From: JBNKLG01 sp050292235
GTDB lineage: Bacteria > Pseudomonadota > Gammaproteobacteria > Chromatiales > Chromatiaceae
Assembly: GCA_050292235.1 (NCBI GenBank)
Contig: JBNKLG010000051.1
Location: forward strand, 1 to 19,672
Direction of reading: 5' to 3'
DNA length: 19,672 nucleotides
This document shows, piece after piece, positions 7,351 through 14,430 of this stretch. The number at the start of each line of letters is the position of its first letter. Within the stretch, counting starts at the first letter, position 1. The notes below the pieces were generated by a model that saw only the letters and a list, made by a program, of their open reading frames with translations, made no database searches and was not told the origin of the DNA. The position numbers and the translations under genes were made by a program.

Positions 7351-8268
7351 TCAGTACCGATTGGGCACATAAAGCTCCGGCGGCAGCACCTCGCGCTCAT
7401 AATCGGGATTGAACACACGATCTGGCAGATTGGCCTGCTCGCTGGGGATGTCATGATAAGGCACCTGGTCCAACAGATGACGGATGCAGTTGAGTCGCGC
7501 CCGCTTTTTATCGTTGCCCACCACGACATACCAGGGTGCTTCGGGAATGTTGGTACGGGCGAAGGTCTCCTCCTTGGCCTTGGTATAGTCCTCCCAGCGT
7601 ACCCGGGATTGCAAGTCCATGGGGCTGAGTTTCCACTGTTTCAGCGGGTCGTGTACCCGCATCAGGAACCGCAGTTGCTGCTCTTCGTCGGTGATGGAGA
7701 ACCAGTATTTGACCAGACGAACACCGGATCGCACCAGCATGCGCTCGAACTCTGGCACGTCCTGGTAAAACTGTTCCACCTCATCGGGGCTGGCAAAGCC
7801 CATGACGCGTTCAACGCCTGCGCGGTTGTACCAGGAGCGGTCGAACAGGACGATCTCCCCGCCCGAGGGCAGATGAGGCACATAGCGCTGGAAATACCAC
7901 TGGGTCTTCTCTTTTTCCGAGGGTGCTGGCAGGGCCACCACCCGGCAGACCCGTGGATTGAGACGTTGGGTGATGCGCTTGATGACCCCGCCCTTGCCGG
8001 CGGCATCACGGCCCTCAAAGATCACCAGTACCTTTTCCTTATAGTGCTGTACCCAGTCGTGCAGTTTGATCAGTTCGGCCTGTAATTCGAGCAGGGATTT
8101 GAAGTAGACCGCCCGATCCAGGCTGGGGGGGTGTTTGTGTTTGTAGATCTTGCGCAGTTGGATGGAGAGTTCAGGATCCGACATCTCCAGTTCGTAGTCC
8201 TCGTCCAGGGTATCTTCCAGCTCAGCCCGGAGCCAGTCCATGCCATCAAATTGTTCTTCAGCAGTCAT
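7351..8268 (-). CDS. ppk2: Polyphosphate kinase 2 family protein
   Basis: PPK2 enzymes transfer phosphate between inorganic polyphosphate and nucleotides, usually making NTPs from NDPs or ADP from AMP. The 305 residues form a single PPK2 domain. Walker A is FEGRDAAGKGG at 84-94, Walker B is VLFDRSWYNRAGVERVMGF (about 140-158), and the later blocks KYWFSITDEEQQLRF and APWYVVVGNDKKRARLN are typical. The ATG at 8268 gives a normal length, with an acidic N-terminal extension (about 1-33) before the domain. A single-domain enzyme of this size fits class I or III; I cannot tell the preferred nucleotide. It is the first gene of a same-strand run into the membrane protein and ABC genes. Confidence 0.93.
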   Translation of the reverse strand: MTAEEQFDGMDWLRAELEDTLDEDYELEMSDPELSIQLRKIYKHKHPPSLDRAVYFKSLLELQAELIKLHDWVQHYKEKVLVIFEGRDAAGKGGVIKRITQRLNPRVCRVVALPAPSEKEKTQWYFQRYVPHLPSGGEIVLFDRSWYNRAGVERVMGFASPDEVEQFYQDVPEFERMLVRSGVRLVKYWFSITDEEQQLRFLMRVHDPLKQWKLSPMDLQSRVRWEDYTKAKEETFARTNIPEAPWYVVVGNDKKRARLNCIRHLLDQVPYHDIPSEQANLPDRVFNPDYEREVLPPELYVPNRY

Positions 8269-8294
8269 GATGTGCTCGCTACTTGCAGTACCCG

Positions 8295-8345
8295 CCCGGG
8301 AAACGCCGGGATTTCTCTAAGTGTAGTCTGAGAAACCAGACACTA
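8295..8345. repeat. Two small inverted repeats between algW and ppk2
   Basis: CCCGG (8295-8299) pairs with CCGGG (8306-8310) around a 6-base loop. An imperfect stem AGTG-TCTG / CAGA-CACT, with a 3-base bulge, lies at about 8320-8344. Neither is followed by a convincing T-run on the minus strand, so these are at most weak terminator or mRNA-processing structures in the 92-base gap before ppk2. Confidence 0.3.
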
Positions 8346-8360
8346 TGAGGACAAGGCCCT

Positions 8361-9521
8361 TCAGCGTACCAAACGCCTCTCCTGTGGGCGTTCGATCATC
8401 TGGATATCGACTTCGAACCGTTTATTGCCACGCCAGCCCGAAAGGGTAACTTTCTGATCCGGTCTGGCGCTGGCGATTAATGCCGTCAACTCCGCTGTCC
8501 CGGAGACCCCGGTCTTGTCGATACCTGTGACGATATCGCCAGGGTTTAGCCCGCCCTGATCCGCCGGACCTCCGTTGACCAGCCCCGTAATGAGCGCCCC
8601 CTGAACATCCTTCAGGTTAAAGGTGCGTGCCAGATCCGGGGTCATATCCTGGGCAGAGATCCCCATCCAGCCTCGCTTGACCCGACCATGTTTCACGATC
8701 TCTTCCATGACATTAATGGCCAGGTCTGCCGGAATGGCAAAACCGATGCCCAAAGAGCCGCCTGAGTTGGAATAGATCGCGGTATTGATACCGACCAGCT
8801 CCCCCCGGGCATTGATCAAGGCACCACCAGAATTACCCGGATTGATGGCGGCATCGGTCTGGATAAAGTTCTCAAAAGTATTGAGCCCCAACTTATTGCG
8901 TCCGGTGGCACTGATGATGCCCATGGTCACCGTTTGACCCACGCCAAAAGGGTTGCCAATGGCCAGCACCACATCGCCCACCCGCGACTCACCAGCACTG
9001 CCCAGGGGGATGCCTGGCAACTGATGATTGCTGGTCCGCAGTACAGCCAGGTCCGTATCCTCATCGGTGCCAATCAATTCGACATCCAAAATGCCACCCA
9101 TGGGAGTAGCCACCTGAATCCGGTCCGCCCCGGCAATCACATGATGATTGGTCAGAATATAACCGCCACGCCCGACAATGACCCCGGAGCCCAGGCTGGT
9201 CTCCAGCCGTTTTTGGGGCTTATAGAAGCGGTTGCCGCCAAAGAAGTGCTGAAACAGCGGGTCCTGATAGAGAGCCGGCCCCTTCTGCACCTTCACTTTG
9301 GCGATGTAGATGCTCACCACCGAGGGCAGTGTCCGATTCACCGCATCAGCATAGGAGGCCACACCCTGGTTACGCACCAAGGGGGGGAGAGTTGTGGCAT
9401 CATGTAGTGGTGCTGAGGGCTGTATCAGATCGGGCCAGATCAGCACCAACACAAAGGCTGCGGCCAAGCCGACAACCACGGACTTGGCAACCAATGAAAG
9501 GGCAGCACGTTTATTCATCAT
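8361..9521 (-). CDS. algW: Periplasmic serine endoprotease, AlgW/DegS family
   Basis: A trypsin-like protease with one PDZ domain, anchored in the inner membrane and acting in the periplasm. In relatives, AlgW/DegS makes the first cut in the RseA/MucA anti-sigma factor and so switches on the RpoE/AlgU envelope-stress response. A signal anchor spans about 10-30. The triad is H127 (TNHHVI), D157 (TDLAVL) and S231 (GNSGGAL), and the PDZ domain lies at about 285-375. The 386-residue length with a single PDZ favours AlgW/DegS over DegP, which has two. ATG codons at 9521 and 9518 follow a TGA directly with no visible ribosome site. It is divergent from the Nif3-like gene with 12 bases between the start codons. 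Confidence 0.93.
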   Translation of the reverse strand: MMNKRAALSLVAKSVVVGLAAAFVLVLIWPDLIQPSAPLHDATTLPPLVRNQGVASYADAVNRTLPSVVSIYIAKVKVQKGPALYQDPLFQHFFGGNRFYKPQKRLETSLGSGVIVGRGGYILTNHHVIAGADRIQVATPMGGILDVELIGTDEDTDLAVLRTSNHQLPGIPLGSAGESRVGDVVLAIGNPFGVGQTVTMGIISATGRNKLGLNTFENFIQTDAAINPGNSGGALINARGELVGINTAIYSNSGGSLGIGFAIPADLAINVMEEIVKHGRVKRGWMGISAQDMTPDLARTFNLKDVQGALITGLVNGGPADQGGLNPGDIVTGIDKTGVSGTAELTALIASARPDQKVTLSGWRGNKRFEVDIQMIERPQERRLVR

Positions 9522-9533
9522 TCAGGAAGACTC

Positions 9534-10280
9534 ATGGCTCAAATCGACGACATTCTGGCATATGGTAACACCCTGCTAAATGTCGACGCCTTTAAGGACT
9601 ACTGTCCCAATGGGCTCCAGGTCGATGCCGGACGCAACGACATCCAACGTCTGGCCACCGCCGTTACCGCCTCTCAAGCGGTGATTGAAATGGCGCAGGA
9701 GTGGCAGGCTGATCTTTTGCTGGTTCACCATGGCTACTTCTGGAATGGAGAACCGCCCCCCCTCACCGGCATCAAAGGTCGCCGTATCCGCACCCTGATG
9801 AACAGCGGCATCAGCCTGATGGCCTATCACCTCCCCCTGGATGGCCACCCCATGCTGGGCAACAACAGCCGCCTTGGCGAACTCCTGGGTTTGCAGGGGC
9901 GACCTGTGGATACTTCTGGCTTGCTTTGGATCGCCGACCTGAAACAGCCCCGCCAGCCAGAGGAGCTGGCACGTCAGCTGGAGACCCTCATGGGGCGAGA
10001 GCCCCAGGTCATCCCAGCCTCACGCCACATCCAACGCCTTGCCTGGTGCACAGGTGCCGCTCAGGATGCCATTGAAGAGGCCGCCCGCCACGGCGCCCAG
10101 GGCTTCATCAGTGGAGAGATCAGCGAGCGCACTTTTCATCAGGCCCAGGAGCTGAATCTCAGCTATTTCGCTGCAGGTCACCATGCCAGCGAACGCCTGG
10201 GGATTCAGGCCCTGGGACAGCATTTGGCAGAACATTTCAGTCTGGACTGGTGTTTTTTCGACCAAAACAACCCAATTTAG
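9534..10280 (+). CDS. Nif3-like dinuclear metal centre protein (YbgI family)
   Basis: A 248-residue Nif3/YbgI/DUF34 protein, also annotated as GTP cyclohydrolase I type 2 homologue. Family structures are hexameric toroids with a two-metal site; the physiological reaction is not settled, so the GTP cyclohydrolase label should not be taken as proven. Metal-ligand motifs are visible: VHHGYFW (H65-H66), YHLPLDGH (H99, D103) and AGHHASERLG near 215-224. The ATG at 9534 has a fair ribosome site (AGGAAG). Pairing with an AlgW gene, as I recall for Pseudomonas, suggests an old neighbourhood rather than a shared function. Confidence 0.93.
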   Translation: MAQIDDILAYGNTLLNVDAFKDYCPNGLQVDAGRNDIQRLATAVTASQAVIEMAQEWQADLLLVHHGYFWNGEPPPLTGIKGRRIRTLMNSGISLMAYHLPLDGHPMLGNNSRLGELLGLQGRPVDTSGLLWIADLKQPRQPEELARQLETLMGREPQVIPASRHIQRLAWCTGAAQDAIEEAARHGAQGFISGEISERTFHQAQELNLSYFAAGHHASERLGIQALGQHLAEHFSLDWCFFDQNNPI

Positions 10281-10298
10281 CGAACCCACATCGCAGGA

Positions 10299-10331
10299 CA
10301 AGGAAAGCCGATCAAATGAGTCATTTCCTTG
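10299..10331. repeat. Inverted repeat CAAGGAAA / TTTCCTTG
   Basis: A perfect 8-base inverted repeat (10299-10306 and 10324-10331) with a 17-base loop, starting 18 bases after the Nif3-like stop codon. No T-run follows, so it is not an obvious intrinsic terminator. Part of its right arm can instead pair with 10372-10380. Confidence 0.6.
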
Positions 10332-10380
10332 ACCAGAACAGGGGCATATAAGAGAATCCCGGATTCCTAATGGAATGACT
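10319..10380. repeat. Competing inverted repeats around 10319-10380
   Basis: AGTCATT (10319-10325) pairs with AATGACT (10374-10380), extendable with TCC/GGA through a one-base bulge. Inside lie GAATCC/GGATTC (10354-10359, 10361-10366) and ATTCC/GGAAT (10363-10367, 10372-10376, TAAT loop). These pairings exclude one another and the stem at 10299-10331. Confidence 0.5.
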
Positions 10381-10396
10381 TGTGTTTGTGTCGATG

Positions 10397-10444
10397 CCTT
10401 TGTGCCACCATCGAGATGACCTGGAGCGCGCCAGGGCACAAAGG
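10397..10444. repeat. Inverted repeat CCTTTGTGCC / GGCACAAAGG with inner stem
   Basis: A perfect 10-base inverted repeat (10397-10406, 10435-10444) encloses a second stem CTGG/CCAG (10421-10424, 10431-10434), with 14 unpaired bases on the left side only. This is the strongest single structure in the gap. It lacks a T-run on either strand. Confidence 0.6.
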
Positions 10445-10469
10445 GAGTTTGCACTTAACCCTGAACAAT

Positions 10470-10493
10470 CAATGAGATGAAAATCTCTGATTG
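10470..10493 (+). repeat. Hairpin with GAAA tetraloop
   Basis: CAAT-GAGAT (10470-10478) pairs with ATCTC-ATTG (10483-10493, 2-base bulge) around the loop GAAA (10479-10482). GNRA tetraloops are typical of folded RNA, which hints that the plus strand is the transcribed one. Confidence 0.5.
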
Positions 10494-10499
10494 GGAAAT

Positions 10500-10548
10500 G
10501 ACCTTCGGCTTTGGTTTCAGAAACGCAATCCAAAGATGATTGAAGGTC
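10500..10548. repeat. Two nested stems GACCTTC/GAAGGTC and CTTTGG/CCAAAG
   Basis: The outer stem is 10500-10506 with 10542-10548; the inner stem is 10509-10514 with 10530-10535. Within the loop, GTTTC-A-GAAAC is itself a short palindrome. CAATC (10526-10530) can alternatively pair with GATTG (10538-10542). Confidence 0.5.
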
Positions 10549-10729
10549 GGAAATTGAGAAGACTATTGCAATCCGTTCCAATGAACATCAAGACAGACAA
10601 ATCAGGCAAATCACCCAACATCAGCCCCATTGACGGGAGGATTGCCCCGAAAAAATCTGAGCAGTATTCCAATAGTCTTTTTCACTTCCATTTCATCCAC
10701 TTTACCAATGTATTTAGGGGGTCCAGCGT

Positions 10730-11323
10730 ATGAGCGCAGGCGAGGTTGACCTAAAGAAGCGGCGTTTTCTGACGGCCGCAACAGCTGGGGTAGGTGCCGT
10801 GGGTGCTGCCTATGTGGCAGTTCCTTTCGTCCTATCCATGAATCCCAGTGCCAGAGCCAAAGCGGCCGGCGCACCCGTCGAAGCGGACATCAGCAAACTG
10901 GAGCCCGGCCAGATCCTGCGCGTCAAATGGCGCGGTAAGCCCATCTGGCTGGTGCACCGCACAGAACAGAACCTTAAGGATCTGTCCAGCCTGGATCCCA
11001 AACTGGCTGACCCAGAATCTACGGTGGCACAGCAGCCTGAGTACTGTAAAAACCCGACTCGCTCTATCAAGCCGGAGATTCTGGTCGCCATCGGCATCTG
11101 CACCCACTTGGGCTGCTCCCCGACCTACCGTCCCGATGTGGCGCCCGCCGATTTGGGAGGAGAATGGCTGGGTGGCTTTTACTGCCCCTGTCATGGCTCC
11201 CGTTTTGACCTGGCCGGACGCGTCTATAGTGGCGTGCCCGCCCCGACCAATCTGGTCATCCCGCCACACCACTACACCAACGACACCACGATCATTATCG
11301 GTCTGGATGGGGAGGCAGCCTAA
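10730..11323 (+). CDS. petA: Ubiquinol-cytochrome c reductase Rieske iron-sulfur subunit
   Basis: The 2Fe-2S subunit of the cytochrome bc1 complex, which takes electrons from quinol at the Qo site and passes them to cytochrome c1. Cluster motifs are CTHLGC at 124-129 (C124, H126) and CPCHGS at 152-157 (C154 is a likely disulfide partner with C129; C152 and H155 are cluster ligands). The N-terminal KKRRFLTAATAGVGAVG (9-25) and following hydrophobic stretch form an uncleaved Tat-type signal anchor. The 197-residue length is normal. A strong ribosome site AGGGGG lies 8 bases upstream. The stop overlaps the petB start (TAATG), so the subunits are translationally coupled. Confidence 0.97.
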   Translation: MSAGEVDLKKRRFLTAATAGVGAVGAAYVAVPFVLSMNPSARAKAAGAPVEADISKLEPGQILRVKWRGKPIWLVHRTEQNLKDLSSLDPKLADPESTVAQQPEYCKNPTRSIKPEILVAIGICTHLGCSPTYRPDVAPADLGGEWLGGFYCPCHGSRFDLAGRVYSGVPAPTNLVIPPHHYTNDTTIIIGLDGEAA

Positions 11324-12549
11324 TGAGCTTTATGGATTGGATTGACGAACGCTACCCCGCCACCAAGGTGTGGAAGGAGCATCTCGCCGAATATTACGCC
11401 CCCAAGAACTTCAACTCTTGGTACTTCTTCGGTTCCCTGGCCCTGCTGGTTCTGGTCATTCAGATCCTCACCGGCATCTTCCTGGCCATGAACTACAAAC
11501 CGGATGCCGGTTTGGCCTTTGCTTCGGTCGAATACATCATGCGTGATGTGGATTGGGGCTGGCTGATTCGCTATATGCACTCCACTGGCGCCTCTTTCTT
11601 CTTTATCGTGGTCTATCTGCACATGTTCCGCGGTTTGATGTACGGCTCCTACCGTAAGCCCCGTGAACTGCTCTGGATTCTCGGTGTCATCATCTATCTG
11701 GCTATGATGGCCACCGCCTTCTTCGGCTACCTGCTCCCCTGGGGTCAGATGTCGTACTGGGGCGCTCAGGTTATCGTCAACCTCTTTGCTGCCGTGCCTT
11801 ACGTTGGCACCGAGCTGTCTGAATGGGTACGCGGTGACTATGTCATCTCTGACGCCACCCTAAACCGTTTCTTTGCCTTCCACTTCCTGCTGCCCTTTGT
11901 GTTGGCTGCCCTGGTGTTCATTCACATCGTGGCCCTGCATAAGGTTGGCTCCAACAACCCGGATGGCATCGAAATCAAAAAAGGCCCCAAGGGCAACCGA
12001 TGGAGCGAAACCGCACCGGCCGATGGCATCCCCTTTCACCCCTATTACACGGTGAAGGATATCTTTGGTGTCGGCGTTTTCCTGATGCTCTTTGCTGCGG
12101 TGATCTTCTACGCACCAGAGATGAACGGCTACTTCCTGGAAGGCCCGAACTTTGAACCGGCCAACCCGCTGAAGACCCCGCCGCACATCGCACCGGTCTG
12201 GTACTTCACCCCCTTCTACGCCATGCTGCGCGCCGTACCACCGTTGTTCGACTCCCAGTTCCCTGGTGTCGTCGTGATGTTTGGTGCCATCATCATGTTC
12301 TTCCTGCTCCCCTGGCTGGATCGCAGCCCGGTGAAGTCCATTCGCTACAAGGGTGGTCTCTACAAGATCTTCCTGGCCATCTTCGTAACCTCTTTCGTGG
12401 CCCTGGGTTGGTTGGGCATACAGGCCTCCACTGACCTCTATACGTTGCTGGCACGGATCTTTACCGGCCTCTATTTCACATTCTTTTTCCTCATGCCTTG
12501 GTACAGCAAAATTGACAAAACCAAGCCTGTTCCGGAGAGGGTGACCTAA
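11323..12549 (+). CDS. petB: Ubiquinol-cytochrome c reductase cytochrome b subunit
   Basis: The 408-residue membrane core of the bc1 complex, carrying hemes bL and bH and the two quinone sites. The heme ligands are H86/H187 and H100/H201, each pair on a helix spaced 14 apart (RYMHSTG, YLHMFRG; AFHFLLP, FIHIVAL). GYLLPWGQMSYWGAQVI at 135-151 is the conserved Qo/cd1 region. The Qo motif usually written PEWY is PVWY here (291-294, in IAPVWYFTPFYAMLRAVP), so the proton-accepting glutamate is absent; as I recall, this variant is natural in some beta- and gammaproteobacteria. One-base TAATG overlaps join it to petA and petC. Confidence 0.97.
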   Translation: MSFMDWIDERYPATKVWKEHLAEYYAPKNFNSWYFFGSLALLVLVIQILTGIFLAMNYKPDAGLAFASVEYIMRDVDWGWLIRYMHSTGASFFFIVVYLHMFRGLMYGSYRKPRELLWILGVIIYLAMMATAFFGYLLPWGQMSYWGAQVIVNLFAAVPYVGTELSEWVRGDYVISDATLNRFFAFHFLLPFVLAALVFIHIVALHKVGSNNPDGIEIKKGPKGNRWSETAPADGIPFHPYYTVKDIFGVGVFLMLFAAVIFYAPEMNGYFLEGPNFEPANPLKTPPHIAPVWYFTPFYAMLRAVPPLFDSQFPGVVVMFGAIIMFFLLPWLDRSPVKSIRYKGGLYKIFLAIFVTSFVALGWLGIQASTDLYTLLARIFTGLYFTFFFLMPWYSKIDKTKPVPERVT

Positions 12550-13289
12550 TGAGAAAGCTATTACTATCCTTACTACTGGCAGCGTCTTCTGCCACCATGG
12601 CCAACAGTGGCGGCCCGCACCTGCATAGTGCCAATATTGACCTGAGCAACAAGGAGTCGCTGCAACATGGCGCCAAGCTGTTCGTCAACTACTGCCAGGG
12701 CTGCCACTCGCTGCAATTCGAGCGTTACCAGCGCATGGCCGATGATATTGGCCTGACCCATGACGAGGTGTTGGCCAACATGGTGTTCGATCCCAGCGTC
12801 AAGATTGGTGACCACATGACCAATGCCCTGGACAAGAACGGTGCACTGGGGTGGTTTGGCAATCCACCGCCGGATCTCTCCGTCATCACCCGTGCCCGTG
12901 GCGTGGATTGGATCTACTCCTATCTGCTCAGCTTCTACATTGATGAAAAGCGTCCCTTTGGGGTCAACAACACCATCTTTCCCGATGTCGGCATGCCCCA
13001 CATCCTCTGGCAACTTCAGGGTATGCAAAAAGCCAACTTTGAAGAGACCGTCGATGCCGAAGGCCATAAGCATACAGAGTTCAAAAGCTTTGAACTGGTC
13101 AAACCCGGCACCATGAGTCCTGAAGAGTATGAAGAGGCCATGCGTGACCTCACCGCCTTCCTCAGCTATGTGGGTGAACCGGTTCAGGTGAAGCGCCAAC
13201 AGATGGGCGCATATGTTTTGCTCTTCCTGGCCGTATTCACGGTCATGGCCTATCTGCTGAAAAAAGAATACTGGAAAGACGTGCACTAA
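12549..13289 (+). CDS. petC: Ubiquinol-cytochrome c reductase cytochrome c1 subunit
   Basis: The 246-residue c-type cytochrome of the bc1 complex, which faces the periplasm and passes electrons to soluble cytochrome c. A Sec signal peptide covers about 1-19 (MRKLLLSLLLAASSATMA). The heme-binding motif is CQGCH at 49-53, and M149 in GMPHILW is the likely sixth ligand. A C-terminal membrane anchor spans about 219-237, ending in KKEYWKDVH. Its start overlaps the petB stop by one base. It is the last gene of the operon, followed by a strong terminator. Confidence 0.96.
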   Translation: MRKLLLSLLLAASSATMANSGGPHLHSANIDLSNKESLQHGAKLFVNYCQGCHSLQFERYQRMADDIGLTHDEVLANMVFDPSVKIGDHMTNALDKNGALGWFGNPPPDLSVITRARGVDWIYSYLLSFYIDEKRPFGVNNTIFPDVGMPHILWQLQGMQKANFEETVDAEGHKHTEFKSFELVKPGTMSPEEYEEAMRDLTAFLSYVGEPVQVKRQQMGAYVLLFLAVFTVMAYLLKKEYWKDVH

Positions 13290-13310
13290 GACCCGTCAAC
13301 CAGTCCCCGT

Positions 13311-13346
13311 AAAGGCGCACAGTCTGCTATACTGTGCGCCTTTTTT
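13311..13346 (+). terminator. Rho-independent terminator after petC
   Basis: A perfect 10-base stem GGCGCACAGT (13314-13323) / ACTGTGCGCC (13331-13340), with a 7-base loop, is followed by six T. Three A on the left can extend the stem against the T-run. It ends the petABC transcript 22 bases after the petC stop. Confidence 0.92.
13325..13333 (+). promoter_or_regulatory. Extended -10 element, possible sspA promoter
   Basis: TGCTATACT fits the extended -10 consensus TGnTATAAT with one mismatch. It lies in the loop and right arm of the petC terminator, 43 bases before the sspA start. No -35 element is visible at the usual distance. This is a sequence match only. Confidence 0.4.
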
Positions 13347-13375
13347 AATGTCTTATTTTTGGATGGAGTTCCCCG

Positions 13376-14002
13376 ATGGCGGTAGCCGCGAGTAAACGAT
13401 CTGTCATGACGCTCTTTTCTAATCCCCAGAGCGCCTACAGCCACCGGGTGCGTATTGTGCTGCGGGAAAAGAGCATCAGCGTTGACATCATTGATGCCGA
13501 CCCCAAACAGCCGCCGGAAGATGTCATTGACCTCAACCCCTATGGTTCCCTGCCAACGCTGATCGATCGGGAACTGGTGCTGTACGAATCACGTATCATC
13601 ATGGAATACCTGGATGAGCGTTTTCCCCACCCCCCCCTGCTGCCCATCGACCCCGTCAGTCGCGCCACGACCCGGCTTTATCTTTGGCGCATCGACTATG
13701 ACTGGTACCGGCTGATGAACATCATCCTGAACGGCAGCAGCAAGGAAGCCTCCAAGGCGCGCAAACAGCTCAAGGAGCGCCTGGTCGCCTCGGCGCCCAT
13801 TTTTGGCAGCAAGCCCTTCTTCATGAGCGATGAATTCACCCTGGCCGATTGCAGCATCGCCCCCCTGTTATGGCGTCTGCCACAGCTGGGTATCGACCTG
13901 CCCTCCTCTGCCAAGGCGGTGAGCGACTATGCTGATTCAATTTTCGCCCGTCCCGGCTTCAAGCTCAGCCTCACTGAGCAGGAAAAAGAGCTGCGTGATT
14001 GA
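13376..14002 (+). CDS. sspA: Stringent starvation protein A
   Basis: SspA is a glutathione-S-transferase-fold protein without GST activity that binds RNA polymerase and alters transcription during starvation and acid stress. The 208-residue product is close to the E. coli protein along its length: MAVAASKRSVMTLFS at the start, NPYGSLPTLIDRELVLYESR and IIMEYLDERFPHPPL in the thioredoxin-like half, then APLLWRLPQLGI in the helical half. A GGAG ribosome site lies 7 bases before the ATG. The sspB gene follows after 10 bases. The order petABC-sspA-sspB is conserved in gamma- and betaproteobacteria. Confidence 0.96.
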   Translation: MAVAASKRSVMTLFSNPQSAYSHRVRIVLREKSISVDIIDADPKQPPEDVIDLNPYGSLPTLIDRELVLYESRIIMEYLDERFPHPPLLPIDPVSRATTRLYLWRIDYDWYRLMNIILNGSSKEASKARKQLKERLVASAPIFGSKPFFMSDEFTLADCSIAPLLWRLPQLGIDLPSSAKAVSDYADSIFARPGFKLSLTEQEKELRD

Positions 14003-14012
14003 GCAAGAGGGC

Positions 14013-14426
14013 ATGACCCCAAGCCGCCCCTACTTTATCCGAGCAATCTACGACTGGCTGGTGGATAACAGCCTGACCCCTTACCTGTTGGTCAATGCTG
14101 AATACCCCAATACCGAGATCCCCCTGGAATATGTCGAAAACGGCCAGATCGTACTTAACATCAGCCCTTTGGCGGCGCGGGCCATTGAACTGGGCAATGA
14201 ATTCATTCGCTTCAATGCCCGCTTTGGCGGCACCCCACGGGATATTTTTGTTCCCATTGATGCCGTATTAGGCCTTTACGCCCGGGAGAATGGGCGCGGC
14301 ATGCTGTTTCCAGAAGAGGAAAGCGAGGCCAGCAGCATCGAAACTGATCTGCCTGAATCAGCCGGAGAACCGGATCCAGAGCCGGACCCTCCGCCCAATC
14401 GCCCTCGCCTGCGGGTCGTCAAATAG
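14013..14426 (+). CDS. sspB: ClpXP protease specificity-enhancing factor
   Basis: SspB is an adaptor that binds ssrA-tagged proteins from stalled ribosomes and delivers them to ClpXP. From the ATG at 14013 it has 137 residues. The folded substrate-binding domain covers about 1-105, with RPYFIRAIYDWLVDNSLTPY near the start and FNARFGGTPRDIFVPIDAVL in the core. A flexible acidic/proline tail follows, and the protein ends in PRLRVVK, the ClpX-binding motif. A GTG at 13995 would add six residues and overlap sspA; the close match of TPSRPY to the family start leaves both possible. The ribosome site AGAGGG is unusually near the ATG. The gene ends 4 bases from the convergent gene downstream. Confidence 0.94.
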   Translation: MTPSRPYFIRAIYDWLVDNSLTPYLLVNAEYPNTEIPLEYVENGQIVLNISPLAARAIELGNEFIRFNARFGGTPRDIFVPIDAVLGLYARENGRGMLFPEEESEASSIETDLPESAGEPDPEPDPPPNRPRLRVVK

Positions 14427-14430
14427 ACCG

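Larger units (their letters stand above)
10281..10729. other. Long gene-free stretch upstream of petA with nested inverted repeats
   Basis: These 449 bases hold no convincing gene; the short ORFs on either strand match no family and lack ribosome sites. The first half (10299-10548) holds at least five inverted repeats, listed separately; the second half is plain AT-richer sequence. A weak promoter-like pair, TTGACC (10329-10334) and GAGAAT (10352-10357) with a 17-base spacer, would give a leader of about 365 bases for petABC. The petA ribosome site is AGGGGG at 10716-10721. Possible roles are a structured mRNA leader, a small RNA gene or an intergenic repeat unit; sequence alone does not decide. 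Confidence 0.6.

Noticed and set aside
7186..8085. 299-residue plus-strand ORF
   Set aside because: It is antisense to ppk2 and the two-helix gene, has low-complexity His/Gln-rich content typical of a shadow frame, and matches no family.
10321..10733. Short ORFs on both strands in the petA upstream gap
   Set aside because: No ribosome sites or family resemblance, and they run across the inverted repeats; the minus-strand one is rich in Ser, Trp and Cys.
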